This document shows, in pieces, positions 36,863 to 45,596 of a DNA stretch of 64,000 nt. Source of the DNA: Martinezella rhizogenes (GTDB lineage Bacteria; Pseudomonadota; Alphaproteobacteria; Rhizobiales; Rhizobiaceae). The notes beneath the pieces were generated by a model that saw only the letters and a list, made by a program, of their open reading frames with translations, searched no databases and was not told the origin of the DNA. Position 1 is the first letter of the stretch. Each line of letters opens with the position of its first letter. Location of the stretch: assembly GCF_007002745.1 (NCBI RefSeq), contig NZ_SGNY01000001.1, forward strand, positions 558,001 through 622,000, in the 5' to 3' direction. Position numbers and translations under genes: made by a program.

Positions 36863-37171
36863 ATGGCATCGTTTTTTTCCAAAATCCTTTCGGCCTTCGG
36901 CTCCGGCCAGTCGTCCGATGCACCGCAGAAGACGGCGCAGGTGGAGCCGCATGCGCATGGCGACTATCTGATCTATGCGACGCCATTGAAGGAAGGCGGC
37001 CAGTTCCGCTTGGCCGGCCGCATCGAGAAAAAGGCTGGCGAGGAAGTGCTTGTGCATGAATTCGTGCGCGCCGATGTCTTCAGCAGCATGGATGATGCGG
37101 TGGAGTTCACGATCCGCAAGGCGAAGCTGATCATCGACCAGAACGGTTCATCGCTTTTCCCAGGAAAATGA
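36863..37171 (+). CDS. HlyU-family protein
   Basis: 102 residues from the ATG at 36863 with GGGAG upstream. The domain AHGDYLIYATPLKEGGQFRLAGRIEKK, split around residues 33-60, and VHEFVRADVFSSMDDAVEFTIRKAKLIIDQNG match the HlyU-like family, named after a Vibrio haemolysin regulator. There is no helix-turn-helix of the ArsR kind, so a regulatory role is doubtful in this short alphaproteobacterial form. Next to ilvA on the same strand. Confidence 0.8.
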   Translation: MASFFSKILSAFGSGQSSDAPQKTAQVEPHAHGDYLIYATPLKEGGQFRLAGRIEKKAGEEVLVHEFVRADVFSSMDDAVEFTIRKAKLIIDQNGSSLFPGK

Positions 37172-37288
37172 TGACGTTTTCTTACTCTCTAAATTAAGAT
37201 TCCGTTGGTTGCTTAGGCCTATCGTCCTTTAAGGGCATGGAGTTGCGCCGATAGACCGGCGTGATGTGGATCGATAGGGCGTGTGCCG

Positions 37289-38554
37289 ATGCAATGGGCA
37301 AATCTGGCCCTCTTCCTTACGGAGGCCATCGTCTATTTTTCGGTAATGACGGCATTCCTTCATTACCGGCATATTCTCGGCATCGGTGTTTTTCTCACCG
37401 CGCTGGGTGTCATGCATTTCATGGAAACCTATCTGGCCGCCGTCTTTTATGTCGGCCTGCCTTTCGGCGTCGCCTCGCCGGGTTCCTCCATCCTTTTTGC
37501 CGGCAAATTGATGATGATCCTCATGCTTTATATGCGCGAGGATGCGGCGGTTGTGCGCCAGCCGATCTACGGCCTGCTGCTCGGCAATATATTGACCGTC
37601 ATCATGGCGCAGATCATCCGGTTTCATCAGACGGTGGCGATCGTCCCCGGACAGTCGGTCGATACGGGCTTTCTTGATGAGATGGGCGTGCTGATGGTCT
37701 GGGGCACCAGCATTCTTTATGTCGATGCCATCGCCATCATCCTGCTTTACGAAAAGCTCGGGCGGTATTTGCAGCGCCACATCGTGCTGCGCTTCGCGAT
37801 CTGTGGCGTCGTCATCTTAAGCTTCGATCAGGCGGCTTTTTACGGGGCGTTGCGATATTTGTTCGATGCGCCGGTCAATGTCTTCTACGATGGCTGGAAG
37901 GCGAAGATGGCCGCGGTTGGCATCTATTCGGTCTTGTTCGCCCTCTATCTCGGTCTGACATCGACCAAGGGGCGTTTCCTGACACGCCGCAGCGTTGCCG
38001 ATGTCTTCAACGACCTCACTTTCAGGGAACGCTACGAGGAGCTTCTGTCCCGTTCGGGTCGCGACATGCTGACTGGCGTGTCGGATCGGGCCCGCATGGA
38101 ACTCGATGCGCCGTCGGTCGTCGTGGAGTGCCTGGAGAAACAGCGGCCGGTCAGCGTGCTGATCGTCGATATCGATCATTTCAAGACCGTCAACGATACT
38201 TTCGGCCACCTGCAGGGCGACGAGATATTGCGGGACTTCGCCGCCGTGCTGAAACGCAGCGTACAGCCGCATGGGCATCTATACCGCTTCGGTGGCGAGG
38301 AATTCGTGGCACTCCTGCCGGCAATGGCGCATGAGGCGGCGCTTGCCTTTTCCGCGGGGCTGCGGGTGGCGATCCTGGCGGATCTGCGCCGCCCTGACGG
38401 TTCGCCGCTGACGGTCAGCATTGGCGTCGCCACGGCCTTTGAGGACGGGCAGCTTTTCCGCGCACTTTTATCGGAAGCCGATGCCCGACTGTATGCGGCA
38501 AAAAATAACGGCCGGGATCAGGTCCACGGCCGTTTTGGAATGTGGGTCGGCTGA
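37289..38554 (+). CDS. Membrane-bound GGDEF diguanylate cyclase
   Basis: 421 residues from the ATG at 37289; a GTG at 37283 is also possible. The N-terminal ~235 residues form about seven hydrophobic helices, a probable membrane sensor. The GGDEF domain follows: DMLTGVSDRARMEL, VDIDHFKTVNDTFGHLQGD and the active site RFGGEEF, so cyclic-di-GMP synthesis is expected. The inhibitory RxxD site is absent (QPHG occupies its place), so product inhibition is probably lost. Cyclic-di-GMP in Agrobacterium controls attachment and unipolar polysaccharide, relevant to the locus at the right edge. Confidence 0.92.
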   Translation: MQWANLALFLTEAIVYFSVMTAFLHYRHILGIGVFLTALGVMHFMETYLAAVFYVGLPFGVASPGSSILFAGKLMMILMLYMREDAAVVRQPIYGLLLGNILTVIMAQIIRFHQTVAIVPGQSVDTGFLDEMGVLMVWGTSILYVDAIAIILLYEKLGRYLQRHIVLRFAICGVVILSFDQAAFYGALRYLFDAPVNVFYDGWKAKMAAVGIYSVLFALYLGLTSTKGRFLTRRSVADVFNDLTFRERYEELLSRSGRDMLTGVSDRARMELDAPSVVVECLEKQRPVSVLIVDIDHFKTVNDTFGHLQGDEILRDFAAVLKRSVQPHGHLYRFGGEEFVALLPAMAHEAALAFSAGLRVAILADLRRPDGSPLTVSIGVATAFEDGQLFRALLSEADARLYAAKNNGRDQVHGRFGMWVG

Positions 38555-38556
38555 GA

Positions 38557-38572
38557 CCGGCAGTCCTGCCGG
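38557..38572. terminator. Hairpin between the convergent GGDEF and azoR genes
   Basis: CCGGCA-GTCC-TGCCGG, a perfect 6-bp stem in a 42-bp gap between convergent genes. No T-run, so termination strength is uncertain. Confidence 0.4.
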
Positions 38573-38596
38573 CATCAGCCTGCCATTCTGTGTGCC

Positions 38597-39214
38597 TCAG
38601 GCGGCCTGTGCCAGTTCGGCAACCTTGGCGCCGGCGGCGGCAATGGCCTTCTCGACGGCTTCCGGGCCGAATGCCAGACCTTCGACATAGATCACTTCCA
38701 CGTCGGTCATGCCCATGAAACCGAGAACGGTCTTCAGGTAAGGAACGGCATGGTTCATCGATACGGCCGGGCCTTCGGAATAAACGCCGGCAGCGGCAAG
38801 CACGATATAGACCTTCTTGCCCTTGGCGAGGCCTTCCGGACCGGTTTCGGTGTAGCGGAAGGTCTGACCGGCGCGGGCGACATTGTCGATCCACGACTTC
38901 AGGCCGGAATAGATGTTGAAGTTGATGAGGCCGGTGCCGATGACGACGGTGTCGGCGGCCATAAGCTCGGCAACCAGCTTGTCGGAATATTCAGCCGCAA
39001 CCGCTTCTTCAGCGGTACGCTGGTCGGCCGGCTTGCGGATTGCAGCCGTCTTGACGGTGTCGAGGTGCGGAATGGGATCGGCGGCGAGATCGCGGTGGAC
39101 AAGGGTATTCGCCGCCGACTTGGCCTTCAGCTTGTTCGCGAGTTCACCGGAAAACTTGTTCGAAACCGATTCGTCGCCACGCGGGCTGGAGGTGATGAGC
39201 AGAATGTTGGACAT
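38597..39214 (-). CDS. azoR: FMN-dependent NADH:azoreductase/quinone reductase
   Basis: 205 residues of flavodoxin-like fold: MSNILLITSSPRGDESVSNKF (phosphate loop for FMN), then DTVVIGTGLINFNIYSGLKSWIDNVARAGQTFRYTETGPEGL covering the P-x-Y/N-F region and the KKVYIVLAAAGVYSEGP strand. Two-electron reduction of quinones and azo compounds protects against thiol and quinone stress. A LysR gene is divergent, starting 151 bp away, and is the likely regulator. Confidence 0.94.
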   Translation of the reverse strand: MSNILLITSSPRGDESVSNKFSGELANKLKAKSAANTLVHRDLAADPIPHLDTVKTAAIRKPADQRTAEEAVAAEYSDKLVAELMAADTVVIGTGLINFNIYSGLKSWIDNVARAGQTFRYTETGPEGLAKGKKVYIVLAAAGVYSEGPAVSMNHAVPYLKTVLGFMGMTDVEVIYVEGLAFGPEAVEKAIAAAGAKVAELAQAA

Positions 39215-39365
39215 AGTCTTTTCCTTGCATGCAATGGGTTTGACGGGGTGCCTTGGGAGGGCGTGAAACAGCTACGGGCGCTTTCGTGGCCCCTATATGA
39301 AAAATTACGGCCATCAAGAAAACTGTGATAATGTGGAAGTAATCTATCGATGAAATGGATGGGAC

Positions 39366-40334
39366 ATGGACGCGAACCCCACACTCGACCAGTTGCAGGT
39401 ATTTTTGACCGTTGCCGAGACCGGCAGTTTCTCCGCCGCGTCGCGGGCGCTTAATCGCGCCCAGTCGGTGGTCAGCTACACCATCGCCAATCTCGAGGCC
39501 CAGCTGGAAGTCACCCTGTTCGAGCGCAGCGGCGTGCGCCAGCCGAAGCTGACGGATGAGGGCCGTGCCATGCTGGAGGATGCAAGGCGCATTGTCGCTG
39601 GCCTGCAGGAAATGCGCGCCCGTGCCAAGGGGCTGAAGCAGGGGCTTGAGGCGGAGCTTTCTGTTGCCATTAGCACCATGGTACCGGCAGAAGCCGTCGT
39701 TGCGGTGCTGCGGGATTTTCGCCAGCAGTTCCCCACCGTCACCCTCAGCCTCAATGTCGGTGAACTGGGTATGGTGATGGAGATGGTGCTCTCCCGCAAG
39801 GCGGGCATCGGCATCGGCGGGGCGCTGATGCGCCAGGATGATGAACTCGTCGTCGAAAAAGTCGGCCATTCCTTCATGCTGCCGGTCGTCGCTGCGGATC
39901 ATCCGCTGGCGCAGATCGAGCGACCGCTGACCCTGGCGGATGTGCGTGAGGAGGTCCAGCTCGTCGTCACCGATGCCTCCGGCCTCACGAAAGGACGCGA
40001 TTTTAATGTGCTTTCCTACAAGACATGGCGGGTGAGCGATATCGCCACGAAATACCAGCTGATCAAGGGAGGTCTGGGCTGGGGCGGTCTGCCCGCATCA
40101 ATCGTCCGCAACGACCTGACCAATGGCAGCCTGAAGGCTCTTGAACTCGAAGCCTATGAACAGGGCGAATATCCGCTCTTTGCACTGCGGCGGGTGGATT
40201 CACCCGCAGGTCCTGCAGGTCAGTGGCTCGCCGAGGCGTTCCAGCAGCGCCTGTCGGCCTGCCCGAACCACAAGGATTTCAGTGGGATGCTGGAAGCGAA
40301 CAAGCAGAGGAATATTGCTGTCGCCGCAGAGTGA
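39366..40334 (+). CDS. LysR-family transcriptional regulator
   Basis: 322 residues. The N-terminal winged helix reads LDQLQVFLTVAETGSFSAASRALNRAQSVVSYTIANLE, split about residues 7-45, followed by a linker helix and a periplasmic-binding-like effector domain. The AQSVVSYTI variation of the recognition helix is usual for this subgroup. The divergent layout with azoR and their shared 151-bp region suggest it controls azoR, probably in response to a quinone or electrophile; this is inference from position. Confidence 0.92.
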   Translation: MDANPTLDQLQVFLTVAETGSFSAASRALNRAQSVVSYTIANLEAQLEVTLFERSGVRQPKLTDEGRAMLEDARRIVAGLQEMRARAKGLKQGLEAELSVAISTMVPAEAVVAVLRDFRQQFPTVTLSLNVGELGMVMEMVLSRKAGIGIGGALMRQDDELVVEKVGHSFMLPVVAADHPLAQIERPLTLADVREEVQLVVTDASGLTKGRDFNVLSYKTWRVSDIATKYQLIKGGLGWGGLPASIVRNDLTNGSLKALELEAYEQGEYPLFALRRVDSPAGPAGQWLAEAFQQRLSACPNHKDFSGMLEANKQRNIAVAAE

Positions 40335-40709
40335 CATTGACTATTGCATGTGGAGCGAGCGGGTGCCGCGAGCTTCTTCTCCCCGCCGGGGAGAAGGTCG
40401 CGGCAGCGGGATGAGGGGGCAAGCTCTCGGTTCATCGCTGACGTCGCCCCTCATCCGACCCTTCGGGCCCCCTTCTCCCCCATGGGGAGAAGAAACAAGC
40501 GGCAACCTCGCGTTACACCACGATAGGGCCAATTGACGGCAACGAACGGTCTGCCTATACGTAAACCACGGTCAGCAGTTCACCGAGGCATCGCCGTCCC
40601 GCAAGGGAAGCTAAACCTGCATCTCGAATAATTGACAGCACTTATCCCGTGCCTTGTCGGAAGCCGGCGATCAGCGACACCTCTTCGGAATGGCACGTGA
40701 GGATAAGTC
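40335..40709. other. Intergenic region mostly occupied by a palindromic repeat
   Basis: 375 bp between the LysR gene and the DUF2087 gene. Positions 40374-40493 are the repeat listed separately. The remaining 3' part (40494-40709) is presumably the promoter region of the DUF2087 gene; no ORF here looks coding. Confidence 0.6.
40374..40493. repeat. Palindromic intergenic repeat of the TTCTCCCC type
   Basis: Two small hairpins (TTCTCCCC-GCC-GGGGAGAA and TTCTCCCC-AT-GGGGAGAA) stand at the ends. Inner arms GGATGAGGGGGC and GCCCCTCATCC pair with each other, so the whole 120 bp is one imperfect palindrome. Similar elements are common between genes in Rhizobiaceae. Confidence 0.85.
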
Positions 40710-41252
40710 ATGCCACGTTCGATCCTTTCCATTGATATCGCCGACCTCTCGACCTTTGCCAAATCCGTTCGCGAACAGATCGGCAGGCTGGAGCGCCAGC
40801 CAAGCCATGTGGAGATGCTCAATCTTCTCAGCCGGGCCGCCGGGTTCCGCAATTTCCAGCATCTGCGCGCTGCACGCACATCATCCGCTGAAAGTAGCCC
40901 GCCGTTGCCGCAGATAATGCCGGCTGCCAACGAGGGCAGAGTGCTGAAGACTGCGCGGATTTTCGATGTCGCCGGCAGGCTGATGCAATGGCCTGCGCGT
41001 CGCTCCCAGCAGGAACTGTGCCTCTGGTACCTATGGGCGAAAATTCCCGCTGGGCGCAGTTTTTCCGAACGGGAATTTAGTAGCTTCCTGAATGATCTGC
41101 ATCTGTTTGGCGATGCCGCGATGTTACGGCGCGACATGGTCGGCCTGAAGCTCATCCGCCGCAACCGCGATGGTAGCGACTATCAACGCATCGAGCAAAA
41201 GCCGCCGATGGAGCTGCCGCTGCTGTTGCGCGCTGTGGGTGGGCGTAATTGA
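40710..41252 (+). CDS. DUF2087-domain protein
   Basis: 180 residues. The N-terminal 50 residues (SIDIADLSTFAKSVREQIGRLERQPSHVEMLNLLSRAAGFRNFQHLRA) resemble a short helical module seen at the start of several uncharacterised proteins. The C-terminal domain matches DUF2087: SFSEREFSSFLNDLHLFGDAAMLRRDMVGLKLIRRNRDGSDYQRIEQ spans residues ~118-165. DUF2087 domains are often fused to helix-turn-helix regulators; none is evident here. Single gene with no operon partners. Confidence 0.75.
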   Translation: MPRSILSIDIADLSTFAKSVREQIGRLERQPSHVEMLNLLSRAAGFRNFQHLRAARTSSAESSPPLPQIMPAANEGRVLKTARIFDVAGRLMQWPARRSQQELCLWYLWAKIPAGRSFSEREFSSFLNDLHLFGDAAMLRRDMVGLKLIRRNRDGSDYQRIEQKPPMELPLLLRAVGGRN

Positions 41253-41297
41253 GAAATAATCAGCAATGGGGCGACAAGCCTTCATCACACTCGACGT

Positions 41298-41322
41298 CAT
41301 CCTCGGGCTCGCCCCGAGGATG
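41298..41322. repeat. Single-arm hairpin repeat
   Basis: CATCCTCGGG-CTCGC-CCCGAGGATG, a perfect 10-bp stem. It resembles one arm of the CGTCATnCCGG-type elements seen at 10.9 and 46.4 kb and may be a solo derivative. Confidence 0.5.
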
Positions 41323-41356
41323 AGGTGGAGTTGATGGAGACATCGTGAATAAGTTA

Positions 41357-41386
41357 GCCCTCCCGGCGATGTTTCGACGGGAGGGC
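41357..41386 (-). terminator. Hairpin downstream of cpdB
   Basis: A perfect 9-bp stem GCCCTCCCG/CGGGAGGGC with a 12-base loop, 9 bp beyond the cpdB stop. The following minus-strand sequence is only moderately T-rich. Confidence 0.6.
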
Positions 41387-41394
41387 TACGGTCT

Positions 41395-43383
41395 TTAAAG
41401 AACCAGACGGAACTTTGCGAAGCCTTCCGCGCCGTCACCGGCATCCTCGATCTTTGCGCCCTTGATCTCGGCAGCGTAATGGCGGCCTTTCGGACCCGTC
41501 TCGAAGATTGCCGAGGTATTGGCCACCGGCGCGAAAGACCAGTTGGCATCCGCGGACGGATTGATGGTGCCCTGATCGATGATATAGCGCACGATCACGT
41601 CGCGGTTGGTGTCAGGCGCCACGAAGATCACCTTGTCGGCAGCGATGTCAGGGAACTTGCCGCCGCCGCCGGCACGGTAATTATTGGTGGCAACCACGAA
41701 TTTCTGCTCGGGATCGATCGGCTTGCCATTGAACTGAAGGTTGACGATGCGGTTGCTGTCGGGATTGACCGCCTTGCCGTCCTTGTCGAACTTCGCCGGC
41801 TTGGAAATGTCGATCTGATAGGTGACACCGTCGATGACGTCGAAATTATAGGACGGGAAATCGGCGTTCAGCAGCGGAGCATCCTTGGCGCCGGCCTCGA
41901 CCGTGTTGAACATGCCCGCCGACATTTCCAGCCAGTTCTCTACCTGCGCACCATTGATCAGCACCGCCTGCACCGTATTGGGGTAAAGATAGAGGTCCGC
42001 GACATTCTTGATGGCAATGTCACCGGCGGGGACATCGGTATAATAATCCGCGCCGCCGCGACCGCCGGACTTGAAGGGCGCTGCTGCCGAAAGCACGGGC
42101 AGGTCCTTATATTCCCCTTCCTTCAGCATGTCCTTGATGTACCAGGTCTGGGCGTTGGAGACGATCTGCACGGAAGGGTCGTCTGCCACCAGCGCGAAAT
42201 AGGAATAGAGCGGCGCAGAGGTCTTGCCGACCGGGCGGCGCACATAGGCGAGGGCTGCCTCGTGATCAGCCTTGGCGGCGGCGATGACTTCCGGCTTGTC
42301 CGTGAAGTCGGCAACGATCTTGCGGTTTTCATCACGGTGGTAGATCGGCCGTGCTTCGGAGGTAAAGTCGACGATCTTCCAGCTCTTGCCGTCCTTTTCG
42401 AGCAGCAGGTCGATGAGGCCCATATGCGAACCCCAGAAACCGGCCATGACCGCCGGCTTGCCGAGGAGCGTGCCCTTGACCGCATCAACACCCTCGATGC
42501 CGTCCCAGGTCTTCGGACCGGGGAAAACGAGATGCTGGTGGCCGGTGAAGATGGCGTCAATGCCTTCGACGCCCGCCAGATAAAGCGAGGCGTTTTCCAT
42601 GCGGTCGCTCTGGCCCTTGCCATCGATGCCGGAATGGGAAAGCGCAATGACGATATCGGCGCCTTCTTCCTTCATGGCCGGAACCCAGGCCTTGGCCGCT
42701 TCGACGATGTCGCGCGTCTGCGCCTTGCCTTCGAGGTTCTTGGAATCCCACATCATGATCTGTGGCGGCACGAAACCGATGATGCCGACCTTGACCGGGC
42801 TGATGACGCCGCCGCCGTCGCGGATCTGTTTTTCAAGAATGATATAGGGCTTGAAGAACAGATCGTCCTGCTTGGGATCAGACGCCAGCTGACCCTTGGT
42901 GAGGTTGGCGCAGACAAAGGGAAAGCCGGCGCCGGCCAGCGTGTTCGACATATAGTCGAGACCGTAATTGAACTCGTGGTTGCCGAGCGTGCCGCAATCA
43001 TAACCCAGCACGTTCATGGCATTGATCACGGGATGCTTGTCGCCGGCCTTCATGCCGCGCTCATAGGCGATGTAATCGCCGAGCGGGTTGCCCTGCAGGA
43101 AGTCGCCATTATCCACCAGCATCGAGTTTCCGGCTTCGGCGCGGATGGCGCCGATGATCGAGGCAGTGCGCGCCAGACCCATCGTGTCGTTCGGCTTGTC
43201 GGCGTAATAATCATAGGGAAAGACGTGAACGTGGATATCAGTCGTTTCCATGATGCGCAGATGCGCCTGATTGGCGGCCGCACGGGCGGCAAAGGGGTGC
43301 AGCAGCACCAGCGCCGAAGAGGCCGCAATGCCGCCGAGCAGCGAACGGCGGGTAATGGGGTGGAGAGCGAGAAGCGGCGACAT
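41395..43383 (-). CDS. cpdB: Periplasmic 2',3'-cyclic-nucleotide 2'-phosphodiesterase/3'-nucleotidase
   Basis: 662 residues from the ATG at 43383 with GGAGTTCCC just upstream. A Tat signal (TRRSLLGGIAASSA) leads a metallophosphatase domain whose metal motifs are METTDIHVHVF, NGDFLQGNP, LGNHEFNYG, SHSGID and TGHQHLVF. The C-terminal 5'-nucleotidase domain recognises the base (NYRAGGGGKFPDIA). It scavenges phosphate and nucleosides from RNA breakdown products in the periplasm. A Pho-box-like sequence lies ~80 bp upstream, which fits phosphate-starvation control. Confidence 0.95.
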   Translation of the reverse strand: MSPLLALHPITRRSLLGGIAASSALVLLHPFAARAAANQAHLRIMETTDIHVHVFPYDYYADKPNDTMGLARTASIIGAIRAEAGNSMLVDNGDFLQGNPLGDYIAYERGMKAGDKHPVINAMNVLGYDCGTLGNHEFNYGLDYMSNTLAGAGFPFVCANLTKGQLASDPKQDDLFFKPYIILEKQIRDGGGVISPVKVGIIGFVPPQIMMWDSKNLEGKAQTRDIVEAAKAWVPAMKEEGADIVIALSHSGIDGKGQSDRMENASLYLAGVEGIDAIFTGHQHLVFPGPKTWDGIEGVDAVKGTLLGKPAVMAGFWGSHMGLIDLLLEKDGKSWKIVDFTSEARPIYHRDENRKIVADFTDKPEVIAAAKADHEAALAYVRRPVGKTSAPLYSYFALVADDPSVQIVSNAQTWYIKDMLKEGEYKDLPVLSAAAPFKSGGRGGADYYTDVPAGDIAIKNVADLYLYPNTVQAVLINGAQVENWLEMSAGMFNTVEAGAKDAPLLNADFPSYNFDVIDGVTYQIDISKPAKFDKDGKAVNPDSNRIVNLQFNGKPIDPEQKFVVATNNYRAGGGGKFPDIAADKVIFVAPDTNRDVIVRYIIDQGTINPSADANWSFAPVANTSAIFETGPKGRHYAAEIKGAKIEDAGDGAEGFAKFRLVL

Positions 43384-43463
43384 GGGAACTCCTTCGGATG
43401 AAGCTTGCTCTGTCTTGAGAAGCGGACAGGGTAGAAGCAATCGCCGAGGAGTCCATCACCAAA

Positions 43464-43481
43464 ATGACAAGCCGGTGACAG
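43464..43481 (-). promoter_or_regulatory. PhoB-box-like sequence upstream of cpdB
   Basis: On the minus strand it reads CTGTCAC-CGGC-TTGTCAT: two 7-bp repeats separated by 4 bp, close to the consensus CTGTCAT-N4-CTGTCAT. It lies 81 bp before the cpdB start. Regulation by PhoB makes biological sense for a phosphate-scavenging enzyme. Confidence 0.55.
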
Positions 43482-43599
43482 ATAGGCCCGTTTTCAACCG
43501 TTTGATAAATTTTTTGTCATTGGAGCGTGATGCGCACGCTTCCACATCGGAAAAGGTGCCTCGTCCGGGCAGCCCATTCCGGCTTTGGGGAAAAGCAAC

Positions 43600-43935
43600 T
43601 CAGCGGGCGAGCGTCGGCTTCACTTCTTCATGGAAGAAGCGGAAATAGGACGAGAGCTGCGCCAGCGTGTTGGTGGAAAGCTTCAGCTGCAGGCCAAGGC
43701 GGTTCTGGTGCTGCCATTGCACAACGCCTTCGATGAAGCCCAGATCCTCGCTCTGCACCTTGACCCGGCTGCCCTTGGCGGCAGCGAAAGGTCCGTCCAG
43801 CTCCAGCGCCATGCCCGTGGCCGAGAGATCAAGGACACGGGCTCTGGTCGACTGGCTGAAGTAGTGCACGGTCGCAAAAATCCTGGTCTTGCTGCGCGGC
43901 GCGGTGCGGGTCGCCATATTGAGGTTGTTTGCCAT
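43600..43935 (-). CDS. PilZ-domain protein
   Basis: 111 residues from the ATG at 43935; an upstream in-frame ATG would add 16. One PilZ-like domain: an N-terminal TRTAPRSKTRIFATVHYF, then RARVLDLSATGMALELDGPFAAAKGSRVKVQSEDLG matching the D/NxSxxG motif (DLSATG). The usual RxxxR motif is only approximate (RTAPRSKTR), so c-di-GMP binding is plausible but not certain. A c-di-GMP synthase is encoded 5 kb to the left. Confidence 0.82.
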   Translation of the reverse strand: MANNLNMATRTAPRSKTRIFATVHYFSQSTRARVLDLSATGMALELDGPFAAAKGSRVKVQSEDLGFIEGVVQWQHQNRLGLQLKLSTNTLAQLSSYFRFFHEEVKPTLAR

Positions 43936-44034
43936 TTTGCTGCTCAAATCAATTGTTTCCGACAGGAGCACCATAGGCTGCAAAAGTTTGAGACCGGTTT
44001 AGTTGTTCGGTTAAAATTCTAGACAATGCTGTGA

Positions 44035-44502
44035 TTATGCTTTGGCGATACGGCACTGATAACAATTGTTGCGGGCGGAACGGACATGCACATAAGCAAC
44101 GTCTGTGCGCTCCAGAAGATGTCGTGCGCGAGACGTGATCTCGTTCGTCGCCGTTACAGCGCCTGTACCGTAAACGATGCGGTTGTCGGCGCCATATCCG
44201 CGCACGATGTAATCCGGGCTGTTGAGCATCGGCGGAACGGTCTCCGTTTGCGGATAGCGCTCGCAGGCTTCGGCATGCAGAAACACAGGTCCCGTCTCCG
44301 CATAGGGCTGCAGCGACGGAAACGGCCTGTAGGCAAGGATCAGCATGCCTTCGCCTTCACCAATCTGGGAAAGACAGTGGCGGCAGGGCATGCCTCCGGG
44401 AGAAAAGCGCCGTTCGGGCGGATTGCCATAGGCGTCGGCAGCGCCTGCCCGGAAGGCTTCGGCTTCCTTAGCCGGCATTGCAATAAAGACGAGATCGGTC
44501 AT
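44035..44502 (-). CDS. DUF1203-family protein
   Basis: 155 residues. Conserved features include a C-x2-C pair in MPCRHCLSQIGEGEGMLILAYRPF, then GPVFLHAEACERY, and a terminal C-x2-C (NNCYQCRIAKA). Two cysteine pairs could bind a metal. I know the family only as DUF1203; no function is established. It diverges from the DUF4344 gene. Confidence 0.82.
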   Translation of the reverse strand: MTDLVFIAMPAKEAEAFRAGAADAYGNPPERRFSPGGMPCRHCLSQIGEGEGMLILAYRPFPSLQPYAETGPVFLHAEACERYPQTETVPPMLNSPDYIVRGYGADNRIVYGTGAVTATNEITSRARHLLERTDVAYVHVRSARNNCYQCRIAKA

Positions 44503-44665
44503 GGCGGGTTCTTTCTGGTTTGGATCGGCGTTGCTTCTTTGCAGCTATGATCTCCAAACAGAGTGCTATCCACCCGATTCTTGCCAGGTGATGCAACCAG
44601 CCCATTGCATGACTCGTTTGCATCGGGAATCAGTGACGCTCCTCGTTCCCGGAAGGTCTGATTTT

Positions 44666-45544
44666 ATGTTGCGTCGTTTTCTGGCCGCCATTCCGCTGGC
44701 TTTCGTTTCGTTGACGGCCCCGGCCCAGGCACAGACTGCCGCCGGTCTCGATGGCCTGTCCGACGACCAACTGCAGCAGGCGGTCAACTTCGTCATCGGC
44801 AACGCCATATTCGCGCTTTATCACGAGGGCGCGCGCATGCTGATTTCGGATTTCGGAACGGTGGAGACCGGCAGTGCGCAGGCCCCGGCGGACCAGCTGG
44901 CGGGCACGCTCATTCTTCAGGCCAACGAGGAATGGCTCGATACCGCGCTCGTCAACGCCACCGACAGCTGGTATCTGGGACGCGAGGCGGAAACCTTGCC
45001 AGAGCACGAAGCACCAGTCTTTTCCGCGCTCATCCCCGACAGAAGCCGTGACCGCAACATGGCCTGCCTGATGGTCGGCCGCGACAAGGATGGTTATGGC
45101 GATCTGGCCGCCATGATGGGTCTGGACAATGCCGAATTCGACAGATGCGCTGCCGCCTATCCGCGCGTCGCTTCGGACTGGGAGAATTTTCTGAGCCCGC
45201 ATCGCAGCCAGACGCGGTCCAAATTCACCGTCAGCTACATGCCGCCACGCGATCCCGAGCTTGAACCCTATGCCATCATGATCAGGGAATCGAAGGTTCT
45301 CGATCTCATCAGCCGCAGTTTCGGCGCTTACGGTCTGAAGGGTGACGTCAAGCTCACGGCCAGGACCTGCGGCCGTCCCGATGTTTACTGGTCGGCTGAA
45401 AAGCGCGAGATCACCTATTGTTATGAGCTTGGTAAATTCCAGGCGGAGCTGATTGCCGATCATCTGCTGAACACCGTCACGGAAGACAAGGGCGCCGCCG
45501 GCGGGCAAATTCCAACGGCGGTCAATCTGGAACGGGAAATCTGA
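44666..45544 (+). CDS. DUF4344-family exported protein, probable inactive metallopeptidase
   Basis: 292 residues from the ATG at 44666. A signal peptide (MLRRFLAAIPLAFVSLTAPAQA) precedes a domain like DUF4344 putative metallopeptidases. In the family the motif is HExxH; here the equivalent is YHEGARMLIS (His53, Glu54, Arg57), so the second zinc histidine is missing. A later CGRPDVYWSAEKREITYCYELG segment carries the conserved cysteine pair and Tyr-Cys-Tyr-Glu. It may be a non-catalytic derivative. Confidence 0.78.
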   Translation: MLRRFLAAIPLAFVSLTAPAQAQTAAGLDGLSDDQLQQAVNFVIGNAIFALYHEGARMLISDFGTVETGSAQAPADQLAGTLILQANEEWLDTALVNATDSWYLGREAETLPEHEAPVFSALIPDRSRDRNMACLMVGRDKDGYGDLAAMMGLDNAEFDRCAAAYPRVASDWENFLSPHRSQTRSKFTVSYMPPRDPELEPYAIMIRESKVLDLISRSFGAYGLKGDVKLTARTCGRPDVYWSAEKREITYCYELGKFQAELIADHLLNTVTEDKGAAGGQIPTAVNLEREI

Positions 45545-45596
45545 GGTCGATTGCCTGACGCTGGCGATCTGGCCTCCTGAACGGGAGGAAAGTGCC

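Noticed and set aside
41479..43401. A 640-residue open frame on the plus strand opposite cpdB
   Set aside because: It is the exact shadow of cpdB, which has all the metallophosphatase motifs and a Tat signal; the antisense translation resembles no protein family and is rich in His/Arg/Asp from GC-rich codon reversal.
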